A stretch of 50,060 bases of DNA from Nostoc indistinguendum CM1-VF10 (GTDB taxonomy: Bacteria > Cyanobacteriota > Cyanobacteriia > Cyanobacteriales > Nostocaceae): NCBI GenBank assembly GCA_019359215.1, contig JAHHHS010000052.1:1-50060 (forward strand), given 5' to 3'. The notes below the pieces were generated by a model, which made no database searches, had not been told where the DNA came from, and worked only from the letters and a program-made list of their open reading frames with translations. Shown piece by piece: positions 8,309-17,128 of this stretch. The translations under genes were made by a program, and so were the position numbers. Position 1 is the stretch's first letter. Each line of letters opens with the position of its first letter.

Positions 8309-9586
8309 TTAAACTTCTTGTTTGGTAACTCTTGTGGATTGAATTGATCTACGCTTACGTTCTGCCATCAATGAGTAACACAATGATTCATACTGATTTA
8401 AAGCTTGCTCGAAAGCATATTGCTCAACGGCATATTGGCGACTTTTATAACCCAGAGTTTTGACCTTTGCGGGGTTTTGGTATAATTCTAAAATTGCCAT
8501 TGCTAAAGCTTGGGGATCTTCTGGAGGAACGATAACTCCACCGCCGCTTTGCCTGACGGCTCTTGCTGCTGTACCATTGTCAGGCACAGAGGCAACTAAG
8601 GCTGCTCCACTAGCAAGTAGCACTTGAATTTTTGACGGCATATTGAAGGATACAACATTTTTCTTTTGCACCACCAAGCCAACATCAGCAGCTGCCAACA
8701 TTTGTGGCAAAGATTTGCGGGATTGAAATGGCAGTAGCAAAACATTATCTGCCCCACAGTCTAGACATTCTTGTTGCAATCGCTGTAAACCTTTTGCCTC
8801 TCCAACGATCACAAAAACAATATCTGGGATATGGCGTAACGCAGAAGCAGCTTTAACAACGCTTTCTAAGCCTTGAGTTAGGGCAATGTTGCCAGAATAA
8901 AGTACTACAAATTTTCCATTCAGGTTATGTGCGGCGCGGAAAGGGTTATTTTCTTTAGGCAAAGGACGAATAAAATTTACATCAACCCAGTTGGGAATTT
9001 GCACAATTTTGTCAGCTTCTACGCCCTTAGCTCGTAAATTGTCCACAAACCCATCGGCGATGACGCTAATTTTACTAGCAGTGTGGTAAGCAAACTTTTC
9101 CAACACTGTAAATAACTTTATAAGTAATTTATTTTTCAGTAAACCGACGTGGACGGCTGCTTCTGGTAATATATCTTGTAGATTTAAGATCACAGGACAA
9201 GCACGTAACCATCCTAAAAGAGCAACTGGTACACAGCTTGGCAAGGATGGTGATGTTGAGAGAATCACATCTGGGCGCCAACCGATGAGGGCGGGCACAA
9301 AACTAGTGACAACGAAACTAGCATCTAGTAATATCCGATCTAATAGGTTGGGTTGGGGACGAATCCAAACGTAACTGCGTTGGATTTGAACGCCATTTTT
9401 ATATTCGTTGAGATACCACTTGCCCCGATACTCCCGGTAAATTTGACGCTCAGGGTAATTGGGCATAGCAGTGACTACACGCACTTCATGCCCACGCTTC
9501 ACTAGTCCCTCTGCTAATTCAGTCATCAGTGGGGCAATACCAATTGGCTCTGGATAGTAGTTGTAGGAGTAAATTAAAATTCGCAT
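8309..9586 (-). CDS. WcaI-like GT4 glycosyltransferase
   Basis: This enzyme belongs to the GT-B, GT4 group that resembles WcaI of colanic acid synthesis. It starts MRILIYSYNYYPEPIGIAPL, has the acceptor-side loop AMPNYPERQIYREYRGKW, a middle segment IPNWVDVNFIRPLP, and a donor loop where NMPSKIQVLLASGAALVAS replaces the more usual E-x7-E spacing. The preferred start is ATG 9586 because RILIYSYNYYP is the family's usual N-terminus. A TTG 14 codons upstream is also in frame but adds a non-family leader. The predicted length is 425 residues. It is transcribed away from the methyltransferase and is probably a cytoplasmic enzyme of exopolysaccharide synthesis. Confidence 0.85.
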   Translation of the reverse strand: MRILIYSYNYYPEPIGIAPLMTELAEGLVKRGHEVRVVTAMPNYPERQIYREYRGKWYLNEYKNGVQIQRSYVWIRPQPNLLDRILLDASFVVTSFVPALIGWRPDVILSTSPSLPSCVPVALLGWLRACPVILNLQDILPEAAVHVGLLKNKLLIKLFTVLEKFAYHTASKISVIADGFVDNLRAKGVEADKIVQIPNWVDVNFIRPLPKENNPFRAAHNLNGKFVVLYSGNIALTQGLESVVKAASALRHIPDIVFVIVGEAKGLQRLQQECLDCGADNVLLLPFQSRKSLPQMLAAADVGLVVQKKNVVSFNMPSKIQVLLASGAALVASVPDNGTAARAVRQSGGGVIVPPEDPQALAMAILELYQNPAKVKTLGYKSRQYAVEQYAFEQALNQYESLCYSLMAERKRRSIQSTRVTKQEV

Positions 9587-9877
9587 AAAAATTAGTCCGA
9601 AGTAGTCCGGCTTTTTATTTAATGACAAATATTTGTCTTAAACATGATTTAGAGTTTAGAAACTCCTATATTTAATTGTGACTTCAGACTGTTTTTATGT
9701 CAGGTATTTTATTTAAAGATTAAGTAAACTTTGATATTAAATACTAGAGGAAGTGTGAATTTTTTTTACTGTTATAGCAATTCTAAGATTGCTAAATTTT
9801 GATTAGTACGTAAGTATAATCCCTATATATTTTGATATTAATTAAGACTGTAATACTGTTTCGATACTAATTATTGA
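9587..9877. promoter_or_regulatory. Divergent AT-rich intergenic region
   Basis: This is a 291-base gap between the glycosyltransferase (minus) and methyltransferase (plus) starts. It is markedly AT-rich and must hold both promoters. No confident -35/-10 pair, operator or terminator was picked out. Confidence 0.3.
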
Positions 9878-11056
9878 ATGAGCGATCGCCCTTGTATTTT
9901 CTCCTTTTTTGCTGGTTCAGGATTCCTAGATTTAGGTTTTGAAAGCAGTGGTTTTAACATTGTTTACGTCAATGAAATTTTTTCACCATTCATGGCTGCA
10001 TACCGCTATTCACGGCAGTTTCTTAATCTACCGTTGCCAAAATACGGGTATCATGAAGGAGAAGCAGGAGATATCACCCAACTTCTCGAAAGTTTACAAA
10101 TACAACATCTACGGGAGTTAGTACAAGACTGCCGTAAATCTAATAATATTGTGGGTTTTATTGGGGGGCCTCCTTGTCCTGATTTTTCTATTGGCGGGAA
10201 AAATAGAGGACGTTTAGGAGATAATGGCAAGCTTTCCGCTTCTTACGTTGAATTAATTTGCCGCAACCTTCCAGATTTCTTTTTATTTGAAAACGTTAAA
10301 GGGTTATGGAGAACGACAAAGCACCGTTTATTTTTTGAATCCCTCAAGCAACAATTAATGGAAGCAGGTTATATATTAACAGAACGGTTAATTAATGCTA
10401 TTGAATATGGTGTACCACAGGATAGGGAAAGAATTATTCTCGTTGGTTTCCGAAATAATTTTATCAAGGATATAGGAATAAAAATTGGGAGTGAAAAGTT
10501 GCTAAATGAAAATAATTTCCCTTGGAGAAACCACATTTTATATCCTCAAGAAAATGTTTTTGCTTACCCTTGGCAGAAGTGTGAACCATTCCAAGAGAAC
10601 TCTATCATGCCTTGTCCTGAAGGTATCCCTGAAGAATTAACCGTTGAGTACTGGTTTAGAAAAAATAATGTTCTGAAACATCCTAATGCTGAAAACTGCT
10701 TTCAACCAAGGGCAGGTATTACAAGGTTTGCTGCCATTGATGAAGGAGATGATTCTAAAAAATCTTTCAAGCGTCTTCACAGATGGCGTTACTCGCCGAC
10801 AGCTTGCTATGGAAATAATGAAGTACATTTGCATCCTTATAAAATCCGGCGAATATCTGTGGCGGAAGCTTTAGCTATACAATCTTTGCCTGCAAATTTT
10901 GTACTTCCAGAGAATATGTCGCTCACAAATATGTTTAAAACTATTGGTAATGGCGTCCCATATTTTGCATCGAAGGCGTTAGCTAAAACTATTTTTCACT
11001 TCTTAGGAACCGGCATGACAAATACTGTTGATATTTCTAAACTTACTACTGCCTAA
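9878..11056 (+). CDS. Solitary C5-cytosine DNA methyltransferase
   Basis: The protein has 392 residues and shows the ordered motifs of the family: I (FFAGSGFLDLGFE, residues 9-21), IV (GGPPCPDFS with catalytic Cys near 100), VI (FENVKG, near 137), VIII (QDRERIILVGF, near 180) and a late motif X (FKTIGNGVPYFAS). It transfers a methyl group from S-adenosylmethionine to carbon 5 of cytosine. The target site cannot be read from the sequence. No restriction endonuclease or other methyltransferase flanks it. The gene and its surroundings are more AT-rich than its neighbours, which suggests either acquisition by transfer or loss of a partner enzyme. Confidence 0.9.
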   Translation: MSDRPCIFSFFAGSGFLDLGFESSGFNIVYVNEIFSPFMAAYRYSRQFLNLPLPKYGYHEGEAGDITQLLESLQIQHLRELVQDCRKSNNIVGFIGGPPCPDFSIGGKNRGRLGDNGKLSASYVELICRNLPDFFLFENVKGLWRTTKHRLFFESLKQQLMEAGYILTERLINAIEYGVPQDRERIILVGFRNNFIKDIGIKIGSEKLLNENNFPWRNHILYPQENVFAYPWQKCEPFQENSIMPCPEGIPEELTVEYWFRKNNVLKHPNAENCFQPRAGITRFAAIDEGDDSKKSFKRLHRWRYSPTACYGNNEVHLHPYKIRRISVAEALAIQSLPANFVLPENMSLTNMFKTIGNGVPYFASKALAKTIFHFLGTGMTNTVDISKLTTA

Positions 11057-11226
11057 TGTCAACTTAAACACTCACAGTAACTCCGCGACATCTACAAAGC
11101 CAACATCCAAGAGAAGTCAGCAAATTCTTTGCAGAATAAACTTGTAATAAATATGGTTTAATATATATATAAGAAATGTTTTAATTTTTTATAAAGTTTA
11201 ACAATCAATTAGTGGTAGAAGACACA

Positions 11227-11907
11227 ATGGCAGCAGACTATCCGAATATTGATATTGCGCCATTTATCGATCACTCCCTGTTAACGCCAACGGCTACTCC
11301 TGAGCAGGTTGAGCAGTGGTGTGAAGAAGCATACAGATTCAATTTTGCGGCGGTTTGCCTATTTCCCGCCTATGTCAAACCAGCAGTCGAACTCCTGCAC
11401 GGCAAGAATTCGAAAGTCTGTACGGTGATTGGCTTTCCTTCTGGTGCAACGACTTCAGCAGTGAAACTGTATGAGGCTCAAGAAGCGGCGGACAATGGGG
11501 CCACTGAGTTGGATGTGGTAATGAACTTGGGCTGGTTGAAAGCTGGTAAAACTGAAGAAGTTCACCGGGAAATTGCCGAAATTTGTGAAGAGACTGGGCA
11601 AACTGTCAAGGTAATTTTGGAAACCAACCTATTGACAGATGCCGAAAAAAAAATAGCTGCTGAAATAGCTATGGAGGCGGGAGCAACATTCTTAAAAACC
11701 GGTACAGGCTGGAATGGTGGTGCAACAGTGGCAGATGTACGACTTTTGCAGGAATTGGCAAAAGAAAAAGTAGGAATTAAGGCTTCGGGTGGTATCCGCA
11801 CTATCAATCAAGCTCTAGACTTAATCGTAGCGGGTGCTACTAGATTAGGCACATCTCGCGGTATCGATTTGATCCGCCAGCGCGATAACCTGGGAAAGGG
11901 TGAATAG
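11227..11907 (+). CDS. deoC: Deoxyribose-phosphate aldolase
   Basis: It interconverts 2-deoxyribose 5-phosphate with glyceraldehyde 3-phosphate plus acetaldehyde, a class I (Schiff-base) aldolase of deoxynucleoside salvage. Visible motifs are FIDHSLLTPTATPEQV, the catalytic-Asp segment ELDVVMNLGWLKAG, the Schiff-base Lys in FLKTGTGW and the second Lys in GIKASGGIRT. ATG 11227 gives 226 residues, usual for the family; GTG 11212 in frame is a weaker choice. The stop runs into a tandem-repeat block before recO. Confidence 0.95.
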   Translation: MAADYPNIDIAPFIDHSLLTPTATPEQVEQWCEEAYRFNFAAVCLFPAYVKPAVELLHGKNSKVCTVIGFPSGATTSAVKLYEAQEAADNGATELDVVMNLGWLKAGKTEEVHREIAEICEETGQTVKVILETNLLTDAEKKIAAEIAMEAGATFLKTGTGWNGGATVADVRLLQELAKEKVGIKASGGIRTINQALDLIVAGATRLGTSRGIDLIRQRDNLGKGE

Positions 11908-11987
11908 TCATTTGTCATTTGTCCTTTGTCCTTTGCAAATGAAGAATGACTAATGACTAATGACTAATGACTAATGACCAATGACTA
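11908..11987. repeat. Heptameric short tandem repeat block, deoC-recO gap
   Basis: TCATTTGTC-type units are followed by several TAATGAC units. The left units are nearly the reverse complement of the right ones, so the block can fold into an imperfect hairpin. The last TAATGA supplies the ATG of recO. Confidence 0.85.
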
Positions 11988-12992
11988 ATGAGTAGAACTT
12001 ACAAAGCAACCGGAATTAATCTTAAAACCCAGGTGCTAGGAGAATCGGATAAAATAGTGACGATTTTGACACCAGAATTCGGTCTGATTCGAGCAGTGGC
12101 CCCAGGGGCACGCAAGCACAACTCCAGTCTGGGTGGCAGAAGTGGTATGTTCGTTGTGAATGAACTATTGATTGCAAAAGGGCGATCGCTTGATAAAATT
12201 ACTCAAGCACAGACGTTAAAAACTTATCCAGGTCTAGCTAAAGATTTGGGAAAATTGGCTGCCAGCCAGTATTTAGCAGAAATAGTCTTGTGTCAAGCTT
12301 TGAGCGAACAACCCCAAGAAGAACTTTATGAGCTGTTCAATGAACATCTCCATCGGTTGGAGGCGTTGTCTAGTGCAAATGCATCTGGTGTTTTGGCTCA
12401 TCTGGCTCATGGAGTTTTTCACCTTTTAGCCTTAGCAGGAGTAACGCCGCAAGTGCAAGTATGTTGCTTATCTGGGCGCCCCCTCAACCCAGATTTTACA
12501 GACCCCAACTGGCAGGTAGGATTTAGCATCCCTGCGGGTGGGACGGTTTGCTTAGAAACTAGGGAATGTTTACGAAGAGAGGAAGAGAGAGGAAGAGGGG
12601 GAGAGGGGGAGATTAATAACCAAATACTTCTCTACGAGAGGCTGCGCCACCGGCAAAGCTCAGTACAAGTGCCCGATAGTTCTCTACGAGAGGCTGCGCC
12701 ATCGGCAAAGCTTAGTACAAGTGCCCCATTCCCCATACCCCATGCTCAAACCGTTGTTATGCATCGGCAAGAAATACCTGTAATTTCTAGTCGTCCAGGT
12801 GCTATGGAACTGGCTTTGCTTCAACATCTGTCACAACCAGAGATAATGCAAATTGATGGTGCTAGAGATCATCACTGGTTATCTGTTGAGCAGATTTTGC
12901 GCCAGTATGCTCAGTATCAATTAGGTCGCCCTATTCGCTCTGCTACCTTGATAGACTCTTATTTTGCTGCCAACCATGATGCAACCGTCTGA
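11988..12992 (+). CDS. recO: DNA repair protein RecO with a repeat-derived insert
   Basis: RecO assists RecF/RecR in loading RecA at gaps. Visible parts are the N-terminal OB fold (YKATGINLKTQVLGESDKIV), the helical domain (SQYLAEIVLCQALSEQ) and a cysteine pair region (VCCLSGRPLNPDF). Residues about 196-257, between VCLETRECL and QTVVMHRQEIPVI, come from low-complexity purine-rich DNA and two copies of a 47-base repeat. They make the protein 334 residues, against about 240-290 in relatives. The frame stays open, so the insert probably forms an exposed loop. The start codon lies in the last unit of a tandem repeat and has no visible Shine-Dalgarno sequence. Confidence 0.9.
   Translation: MSRTYKATGINLKTQVLGESDKIVTILTPEFGLIRAVAPGARKHNSSLGGRSGMFVVNELLIAKGRSLDKITQAQTLKTYPGLAKDLGKLAASQYLAEIVLCQALSEQPQEELYELFNEHLHRLEALSSANASGVLAHLAHGVFHLLALAGVTPQVQVCCLSGRPLNPDFTDPNWQVGFSIPAGGTVCLETRECLRREEERGRGGEGEINNQILLYERLRHRQSSVQVPDSSLREAAPSAKLSTSAPFPIPHAQTVVMHRQEIPVISSRPGAMELALLQHLSQPEIMQIDGARDHHWLSVEQILRQYAQYQLGRPIRSATLIDSYFAANHDATV
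12628..12726. repeat. Two direct copies of a 47-base repeat inside recO
   Basis: Copies lie at 12628-12674 and 12680-12726, each beginning TTCTCTACGAGAGGCTGCGC; they differ at very few positions. The 52-base period is not a multiple of three, so the copies are translated in different frames (LLYERLRHRQ, then SLREAAPSAK). The unit resembles dispersed Nostoc intergenic repeats. Confidence 0.85.
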
Positions 12993-14616
12993 TTTGGATA
13001 AAAAAATCCTGCCTTTGTCACCAAGCCTGGCCAAAAAACACAATAGGGCATTAGATCCTACAGTTAGGAATCACTTAAGTGCCGTTTCTAAGTCTACACC
13101 TAGTCAAATCAATGGCCAAGAAATGTCTCCAAAAGATGTTTCTAAAAACGATCAAAGTTGGACAGCCCAGATACCAAAAACTGATGTTCCAAGTCAATCA
13201 GAAACAAAATCTGAGAACAAATTAACCACTCCTGAGGTAGGTAGCAACGGGCAGATGCCAGTTGCTAATATCCCAGAAAAAGAACCACCAAAATTAGATG
13301 GATCTGGTTCAGGTGGAGAAGCTGTTTCAGGAAATGTCAAACAGCAGGGGTTTTTGCCTGTATTAAAAAATCCTAATTTCTTGGCTCTTTGGGGCGGTCA
13401 AGTTTTCTCTCAACTAGCAGATAAAGTTTATTTGGTGTTGATGATTGCTTTGATTAATACTCAGTTTCAGGCTAGTAATCAGAGCATTAGTGGTTGGGTA
13501 TCAGCCTTGATGATGGCTTTTACTATTCCAGCCGTATTGTTTGGTTCCGTTGCTGGTGTGTTTGTCGATCGCTGGTCGAAAAAGGCTGTGCTGGTGGCAA
13601 CAAATATTTGGCGCGGCATCCTGGTTTTGTCAATTCCTTTTCTGATGTGGTTGACTCATGGCTGGAAACCCATAGGAGTGTTGCCAGTGGGTTTTTTGAT
13701 CATTCTGGGTGTGACTTTTTTGGTTTCCACACTGACGCAGTTTTTTGCACCAGCAGAACAGGCGGCAATTCCATTAATGGTAGAAGAACAGGATTTACTC
13801 TCAGCAAATTCGCTTTATACGACAACGATGATGGCATCGGTGATTGTTGGGTTTGCTGTTGGGGAACCATTATTAGCGATCGCCGATGGTCTTTGGTTGC
13901 AAATTGGTGGTAGTGGTAGTTTGGGCAAAGAATTTTTAGTCGGCGGTAGTTATGCGATCGCTGGACTAATTTTATTCCTCTTGGCAACTAAGGAAAAACA
14001 GCACCACCCCGATACAGAATTCCCTGACGTATTCTCTGACTTGCGAGATGGTTTTGCCTACCTCAGAGCAAATCATCGCGTCCGCAATGCTTTGCTTCAG
14101 TTGATTATCTTGTTCTCTGTATTTGCAGCATTAACTGTTCTAGCCGTTCGCATGGCGGAAATTATTCCCAACATGAAAGCCTCCCAGTTCGGCTTTTTAC
14201 TAGCAGCCGGTGGTGTTGGCATCGCTGCTGGAGCAACAATTCTTGGTCAATTTGGTCAACGCTTCTCCTATACCCAGCTAAGTCTGTACGGTTGTATAGG
14301 CATGGCAACATCCTTGATTGGTTTATCAGTATTTACAACCCAACTATGGCTAGTGTTGTTACTAGTGATGCTATTAGGTATCTTTGGGGCGTTAGTGGGA
14401 ATTCCTATGCAAACAGCGATCCAAACAGAAACACCCCCAGAAATGCGCGGTAAAGTCTTTGGTTTACAAAATAATGTAATTAATATTGCTCTCTCTTTAC
14501 CTTTGGCATTAGCAGGTGTAGCTGAAACCTTTGTGGGATTACAGGCAGTTTTTTTGGGATTAGCTGCGATCGTCTTTTCAGGAGGTATATTAACCTGGTA
14601 TAACTCACAGAAGTAG
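12976..14616 (+). CDS. MFS permease with a long polar N-terminal extension
   Basis: Residues after about 125 form a 12-helix major facilitator fold starting LKNPNFLALWGGQVFSQLAD. The helix 2-3 loop motif is VFVDRWSKKAVL. It resembles multidrug or macrolide-efflux-like permeases of the Bcr/MefA type, but the substrate is unknown. The first 120 or so residues are Ser, Lys, Pro and Gln rich, without helices, and would lie in the cytoplasm. ATG 12976 (or 12979) overlaps the end of recO by 14-17 bases, so the two genes are probably translationally coupled. An in-frame TTG lies at 12964. Confidence 0.85.
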   Translation: MMQPSDLDKKILPLSPSLAKKHNRALDPTVRNHLSAVSKSTPSQINGQEMSPKDVSKNDQSWTAQIPKTDVPSQSETKSENKLTTPEVGSNGQMPVANIPEKEPPKLDGSGSGGEAVSGNVKQQGFLPVLKNPNFLALWGGQVFSQLADKVYLVLMIALINTQFQASNQSISGWVSALMMAFTIPAVLFGSVAGVFVDRWSKKAVLVATNIWRGILVLSIPFLMWLTHGWKPIGVLPVGFLIILGVTFLVSTLTQFFAPAEQAAIPLMVEEQDLLSANSLYTTTMMASVIVGFAVGEPLLAIADGLWLQIGGSGSLGKEFLVGGSYAIAGLILFLLATKEKQHHPDTEFPDVFSDLRDGFAYLRANHRVRNALLQLIILFSVFAALTVLAVRMAEIIPNMKASQFGFLLAAGGVGIAAGATILGQFGQRFSYTQLSLYGCIGMATSLIGLSVFTTQLWLVLLLVMLLGIFGALVGIPMQTAIQTETPPEMRGKVFGLQNNVINIALSLPLALAGVAETFVGLQAVFLGLAAIVFSGGILTWYNSQK

Positions 14617-14974
14617 TTATCAGCTAACAAAAGTTATTATTAATTACCTTGAAGTAATTAGTAATTTCTTTAAAGCTTTTGTGTTCATGCTAAACTGTGG
14701 TCAGTGAAAATTTATCACATACTTGCGGGATATAAATCTGACATTAGTCAGAATAAGTTGTTTAAATATTAGAAACTAACAACTTATAAGTAGGTAGAAT
14801 AAATAAAGCCATAAATCCACTGGTTTAATCAGCGTAAAATAGGCTTTTTAAACTACATTATGCTGGAAATCTGTAATAACTAAAAAAATCAGCAAGTATA
14901 GCTAGATAAAATAAAAATCACGAAGGACACACAAGTAATAGATCAAACCCGCTTTTCTTACAGCTAAATAAAGA
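14617..14974. other. AT-rich intergenic region with no recognisable feature
   Basis: A 358-base gap between two same-strand genes. It is AT-rich and contains no open frame, tandem repeat or hairpin that could be supported. It probably holds the promoter of the glycosyltransferase that follows. Confidence 0.4.
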
Positions 14975-16123
14975 ATGCGTATAGCCTGGATTGGAAAAAA
15001 ATCACCCTTTTGCGGCAATGTCACCTACAGTCGAGAAATTACAAATGCTTTGCTAGATAGGGGACATCAAGTTAGTTTTCTTCACTTCGCCCAAGAAGAG
15101 TCTGAACCTGACAATTGGCCAAATCTTCGAGAGGTTTCTCTCCCTTTCATTTACAAGTCCCAGGTTTATACAATTCCCACTTTTAAAGCGACCAAACTTT
15201 TAACGGAGTCGCTACGGGAAATCAAGCCAGATATAGTCCACGCTTCATTGACCCTATCTCCTCTAGACTTTGTTCTACCAGAAATCTGTGAGGAACTGAG
15301 GTTGCCCTTAATTGCCACTTTTCACACACCGTTTGCTGGCAAGGGAGCAAAGTTGATATCGGGAACACAACTTTTGGCTTATCAGCTCTACGCACCTTTT
15401 TTAGTTAACTATGATCGCGTGATTGTATTTTCCCAAATTCAGCGAGAATTATTGGCACGAATGGGTGTGCGGGAAGAAAATATTGCCGTAATTCCCAACG
15501 GTGTTGATACCGCTAAGTATTCTCCAGGATTTTCTCAAGTCAAAGCAGAATTTAAAGCAGAACGCTTGTTTGTCTATCAGGGGCGCATAGCACCAGAGAA
15601 AAATGTTGAAGCTCTCCTCCGCGCTTGGAAGCAGTCTGCAATGGAGCCTGGTAGTAAGTTACTAATTGTTGGCGACGGCCCTTTGAAATCTTCCTTAGAG
15701 CCGTTTTATGGTTCAGAATACGGCATTATCTGGTTAGGATTTATCGCTGATGAAGATCAGCGCATTGGAATTTTGCGGGGCGCAGATGTATTTGTTTTGC
15801 CTTCATTGGTAGAGGGTTTGTCTCTATCTCTGTTAGAAGGGATGTCATGTGGGTTGGCTTGTTTAGCAACAGATGTCGGTGCAGATGGAGAAGTATTGGA
15901 AAAGGGCGCAGGTGTAGTTATTAGTACTAAAACAGCGCGATCGCAATTAAGAACCCTCTTGCCAGTGTTGCAAGACCATCCAGAGTTAACAACCTTACTG
16001 GGGCAAAAAGCCAGACAGCGTGTATTAGACCGCTATACCCTTAGTAAAAATATTACTCTACTGGAAGAACTTTATAAAGAAGTTTTAGCACAACGACCTC
16101 TACCACTAAGTCGCAGGGCGTAG
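14975..16123 (+). CDS. GT4 glycosyltransferase
   Basis: The 382-residue protein has the GT-B fold of glycosyltransferase family 4. The N-terminal half begins MRIAWIGKKSPFCGNVTYS, with an ATFHTPFAGKGAK loop. The linker is VIPNGVDTAKYSPG. The donor half has YQGRIAPEKNVEALLRAW, LLIVGDGPLKSSL and the E-x7-E type loop LPSLVEGLSLSLLEGMSCGL. It should transfer a sugar from a nucleotide donor to a lipid, carotenoid or glycan acceptor; the acceptor is not evident. It stands alone, with no partner genes nearby except unrelated fragments downstream. Confidence 0.85.
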   Translation: MRIAWIGKKSPFCGNVTYSREITNALLDRGHQVSFLHFAQEESEPDNWPNLREVSLPFIYKSQVYTIPTFKATKLLTESLREIKPDIVHASLTLSPLDFVLPEICEELRLPLIATFHTPFAGKGAKLISGTQLLAYQLYAPFLVNYDRVIVFSQIQRELLARMGVREENIAVIPNGVDTAKYSPGFSQVKAEFKAERLFVYQGRIAPEKNVEALLRAWKQSAMEPGSKLLIVGDGPLKSSLEPFYGSEYGIIWLGFIADEDQRIGILRGADVFVLPSLVEGLSLSLLEGMSCGLACLATDVGADGEVLEKGAGVVISTKTARSQLRTLLPVLQDHPELTTLLGQKARQRVLDRYTLSKNITLLEELYKEVLAQRPLPLSRRA

Positions 16124-16236
16124 GGAAAAGGAGGAAGTGCCATGCCTGTGCCTACGCATTTTTATGCTTATCAGTGTTCTCCAGATGCATTAGGTGCAGT
16201 TTAGCTTTTCTTCATCAGTCTTATATTAGGTATTAG

Positions 16237-16451
16237 GTTTTAACCTTGCTCTAATAATCATCACAGAACAGTGGCGAAATCCTGAGATTTGGCGAGTAGA
16301 ACTTTGAGAACTTGAAAATATTTTTAATGCTCAGGCAACAGGCGGTGATAGTTTTAACTTCTTATCTAATATTCGTGATGAAAATATTAGGAATGCTTTG
16401 AAAAGAAGACCCATTACACCATCTCTTCTAGCCAGTGAATTAAGTCACTAG
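16237..16451 (+). pseudogene. Unidentified gene fragment with an in-frame TGA
   Basis: An open frame reads LIITEQWRNPEIWRVEL, then TGA at 16305-16307, then ELENIFNAQATGGDSF and onward to TAG 16449-16451. The composition looks protein-like on both sides of the stop, in the same frame. No start codon or family was recognised. The end overlaps the end of the convergent antitoxin remnant by about 12 bases. Confidence 0.45.
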
Positions 16452-16669
16452 AATTTGTCGTACGTTAGGCACTTTATTCAAAACTTGCTGAAATTTTTCC
16501 CAACTACCGCTTTTGGCTTTTTCTTCCAAATAGTCTTTGGTCATCCATGCGGAAACTTGTGCAGATAAGGCAATAGTTGCAAGTTGTTCAATAGAAATAT
16601 TTTCTCTGGCTGCTAAAGCTTCAATTTGTTATATAAAAATTCAAGTAGCTGTACATTTAAGTTAGTCAT
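16440..16669 (-). pseudogene. Small antitoxin-like protein, frameshifted
   Basis: From ATG 16669 the frame reads MTNLNVQLLEFLYNK and soon hits a stop. Shifting by one base near 16625-16632 gives EALAARENISIEQLATIALS and QVSAWMTKDYLEEKAKSGSW, ending VPNVRQILVT at 16440-16442. The repaired product would be about 76 residues, like the ribbon-helix-helix-type antitoxins found beside PIN toxins in Nostoc. It lies directly downstream of a PIN-domain gene on the same strand. The family call rests on the N-terminal pattern and the neighbour. Confidence 0.65.
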
Positions 16670-16718
16670 GGGATTTCTCCTACTATTTCAAGAATTCTTT
16701 GGGTGAAACTACCCTCAG

Positions 16719-17095
16719 TCAGAATTTTTGGGCTGCTTGTAAATCGTTTTGATTGTAAGTGATGATAAAGTCGGCTTGGCATTCAACAGCTAAATCGATG
16801 AGAAAATCATCATCAGGCTCGCGTGCTACTGGCCGCCATAAATAGAAAATGCTACATCTATTGGCGATTCTACAAATAGCTTCAATAACGTTGTCAATAT
16901 CTTCATCGCTCAATCTAAGCTGCTCTTTTTCTCGTTTGAGAATTTCTTCATACTCGAAGACTAAGGTGGTAGAGACATTTAACTGCCAACGTCTACCATT
17001 CAGAATTGTTAATAGTTTGTAAGATGCACCACGGTTAGATCGTAAACTAGTAAACAGTACATTAGTATCAAGTACAAGTTGGTACGAATTAGCAT
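16719..17095 (-). pseudogene. PIN-domain toxin with a displaced start
   Basis: The frame carries a near-complete PIN ribonuclease domain. It has LVLDTNVLFTSLRSNRGASY with the first catalytic Asp, the FEYEEILKRE segment, and EPDDDFLIDLAVECQADFII with the acidic pair, followed by TYNQNDL. The only nearby ATG (17093-17095) is one base out of frame with this domain, and no in-frame ATG, GTG or TTG precedes LVLDTNV. A one-base deletion at about 17088-17093 explains this. Intact, it would be a sequence-specific RNase toxin of about 125 residues paired with the antitoxin downstream. If a shortened product starts at TTG 16911-16913, it lacks the first catalytic Asp. Confidence 0.7.
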
Positions 17096-17128
17096 TTTTT
17101 CCGTAGTGACGAGCTTATGGTCTACCTA

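Noticed and set aside
11908..11987. CRISPR-like array from regularly repeated short units
   Set aside because: Units are 7 bases, in direct contact and without unique spacers, so they are short tandem repeats.
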